A stretch of DNA of 43,971 nt, from contig BFEA01000029.1 of assembly GCA_003427395.1 (NCBI GenBank), positions 79,912 to 123,882 on the forward strand, read 5' to 3'. Below, piece after piece: positions 42,283 to 43,971 of this stretch. Each line of letters begins with the position of its first letter. Position 1 is the stretch's first letter. This stretch comes from Chara braunii. Its lineage: Eukaryota > Streptophyta > Charophyceae > Charales > Characeae. The translations under genes and the position numbers were made by a program. The notes beneath the pieces are model-generated. The model saw nothing but the letters and a program-made list of their open reading frames with translations. It did no database searches and was not told the origin of the DNA.

Positions 42283-42297
42283 AGAAATGGTGTGTCC

Positions 42298-42900
42298 CGC
42301 AACACATATCCCTTGCTAACGTCTTCCCCCGAATAGAACTCATGGTTCTCTTCTTTTTTCTTGTTTTTTAATTTGGAGCGTTTCTCGATTTATGCGTGTC
42401 GTATCATGCGTATCTGTACTTGGGGCAACCCTCAGTCTAGATACAGCGATAACGCCCGTGCCTTTCATTGGGGGGCTGATGGTGGTCCCATTCCTGGATC
42501 GAAACCGCCGGATGGGCAGGTACCTCGGGAGCAAGGTCCCACTACTACCGTAGTAGCAAAAAGAATCGGATTAAGCACCTGAACGTGGATGGGTTTCAAG
42601 CAGAGATGCAGAAAAGCAGATCAGTCGCGGTTTTGTGCACCTCTCCACACACAACGTCCAGATTCAGACTCTGAATCCAATCTCCTCTGCTAGTGGCACC
42701 TCGCCCCTGATCCTGAAACCTGCGCCGCTCTCAGGTCGACCAGCCACTGCTCCCCTACCACATAGCGCACGCTGATCATGAATGTATACAATCCATCTTT
42801 CCGGTCCGAAACAGCCTGAGTAATGATGATGAGTGTGAACGGGAGCTCCAGCCACCCGCCCACCCAGCAAATCGGCATATCATCAACCTTTTTTTATAAT
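42298..42900. other. unassigned DNA
   Basis: No gene or element recognised between the LINE and the 29-bp satellite. Confidence 0.4.
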
Positions 42901-42906
42901 TTATAA

Positions 42907-43038
42907 CCCAGAGTGCCAACTCAGTGGGACTTGAACCCTGAGTGCCAACTCAGTGGGACTTGAACCCAGAGTGACCTCAGTGGGACTTGAACCCAGAGTG
43001 CCAACTCAGTGGGACTTGAACCTAGAGTGGCAACTCAG
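42907..43038. repeat. 29-bp tandem repeat, four and a half copies
   Basis: The unit CCCAGAGTGCCAACTCAGTG plus GGACTTGAA occurs at 42907, 42936, 42965 (27 bp), 42992 and 43021 (partial, diverging). The reverse complement contains GGTTCAAGTCC, which fits a Pol III B box, and ACTGAGTTGG, like the reverse of an A box. It may derive from a tRNA T arm. Confidence 0.9.
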
Positions 43039-43289
43039 GCATGCAGCCACATGGGCTGATGAATTGGACAGGGAAGTCTTTGTCTGTCTTCTTTTTTCTT
43101 TTTACTTTACTTCCATCTTTGTTCATTTCTTAATTTATGTATGTATTTATGGATTTTTTTTTTTTTTTTTTCAATCTTTTCGAATACTCTGGGTTGTGCG
43201 GGAGTTCTGATGCCTTCGTCGTTTCTGATGTAGGTGCTGTTAGCAGTAAGATTGAGTAAGTTAGCATGCTCAAGAGTACTACGTGAAAC

Positions 43290-43520
43290 TTTTCCGACTG
43301 AATCTGGTCTTAACTGCGGTCTCAGATTCGGTCGAAAGAAAGAGTTATAGTCTGACTATGCGCTTAGTGTCTCTCCTTCTGTTCGCCTAAGACCTGTGAA
43401 TCTGGTCTTAACTGCCCCGTCAGAGTCGGTCAAAGAGAAATCGGTAGTATTGTGAGTATACCCTTGTTCTCTCAGACGTTTGAATCTGGTCTCCAATGCG
43501 GCCAGATTCGGTCGGGAAAA
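43290..43520. repeat. hairpin tandem array, three units, about 100-bp period
   Basis: CGACTGAATCTG (43295) pairs with CAGATTCGGTCG (43323). The next units (43397 and 43491) have TGAATCTGG with CAGAGTCGGTCA, and GAATCTGG with CCAGATTC. Arms are conserved between units here, unlike in the other arrays. The motif resembles the MITE interior (GCGGTCAGATACATT). Confidence 0.75.
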
Positions 43521-43625
43521 AAAAAGAGGTGAAGTCTGAGCACTATCTCTCTCTTTACTTGTTCCCTCAGCCGTGTGGAACTGTGGTTATGCGCCTCGAA
43601 AAGTTGGGCTAGGCGGCTGATGAGA

Positions 43626-43797
43626 CCGGGGGCCAAGTCCCACTAGCAGCGTTGCGTTTCCTCCACGCCTGTATCTGGACGTGTTTGTGACCGGGTGCGG
43701 AAAATCGCACTGAGTTTCCTCAACTGCACATCTCCATAAACACGTCCAGATTCGGCCATTGATGAAACTCGACGCTGCCAATGGGGCTTGGCCCCGG
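43626..43797. mobile_element. foldback/MITE element with about 60-bp inverted ends
   Basis: 43626-43686 and the reverse complement of 43738-43797 both run CCGGGGGCCAAG-like, CAGCGT-G-GTTTC, then ATCTGGACGTGTTT, roughly 75% identical overall and exact over the inner 13 bases. The 51-bp centre has no coding capacity. Target duplication not clear. Confidence 0.75.
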
Positions 43798-43955
43798 AGT
43801 GTCAGTCGAAGGTCGAAACTTCGAAACTCTTTCCCGGAGCTGTAAGGTGTTCTTGGTTTTTATTTATTTATTATTTATTATTTAATTTTTAAATTTAGAT
43901 ATTAAACTGATCATAAGCATGGGGGCAGCTAGCAGAAGGGTCACTCGCTTCACTG

Positions 43956-43971
43956 TTTTTTTTTTTTTTTT
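43956..43971. repeat. poly(T) run cut by the window end
   Basis: At least 16 T, running to the last base. An ATTT/ATTA-rich stretch precedes it at 43858-43890. Confidence 0.8.

Overview
The window is eukaryotic nuclear DNA dominated by old, broken mobile elements and simple repeats. I found no intact host gene: no open frame is long or recognisable enough to call. Evidence for a eukaryote: a decayed Ty3/gypsy polyprotein, a 5'-truncated LINE with target duplications and poly(A), U6 snRNA pseudogenes, MITE-like inverted-repeat elements, long homopolymers and (GATA)/(GGAT)/(GA) microsatellites around an 80-base N gap. Three tRNA-like sequences resemble plant or charophyte mitochondrial tRNA-Ile(CAU), tRNA-Lys(UUU) and tRNA-Leu(UAG), so a streptophyte (possibly a large-genome green alga) is my best guess. 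That rests on recall and is not certain.

Layout. 1-6.2 kb: minisatellite, a foldback element beside a tRNA-like sequence, a 31-base poly(C), otherwise unassigned DNA. 6.2-10.6 kb: a long non-coding composite repeat on the minus strand, holding two arrays of small hairpins. 12.96-25.46 kb: a probable 12.5-kb Ty3/gypsy element on the minus strand, between two LTR-like direct repeats about 82% identical. Reading leftwards from 22.5 kb it has gag, zinc knuckle, protease, reverse transcriptase, RNase H and integrase, then an unrecognised frame with an acidic tail (15.2-14.2 kb). It carries stops, frameshifts and a mutated YxDD box, and the integrase core is split by about 650 bp containing the tRNA-like sequences. 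25.9 kb: a U6 retropseudogene. 27.9-28.5 kb: a tandem array of paired hairpins. 30.388-30.425 kb: an exact Nextera mate-pair junction adapter, so the assembly is probably chimeric there. 30.49-33.43 kb: a second, inverted copy of the 6-10 kb composite repeat. 35.0-35.7 kb: a roughly 130-bp tandem repeat. 37-44 kb: MITEs, poly(T) tracts, two antisense U6-like sequences, a poly(T) insertion inside a 14-bp duplication, the LINE copy, a 29-bp satellite, a hairpin array and a foldback element.

The most unusual signal is that several repeat families are arrays of hairpins. From unit to unit the loop is conserved while the two stem arms change together and stay complementary. This appears at 9.1-10.6, 8.3-8.9, 27.9-28.5, 30.5-30.7 and 31.1-31.6 kb. 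It could mark a structured non-coding RNA carried by a non-autonomous element, or DNA-level palindrome correction. Nothing here suggests a working gene cluster.
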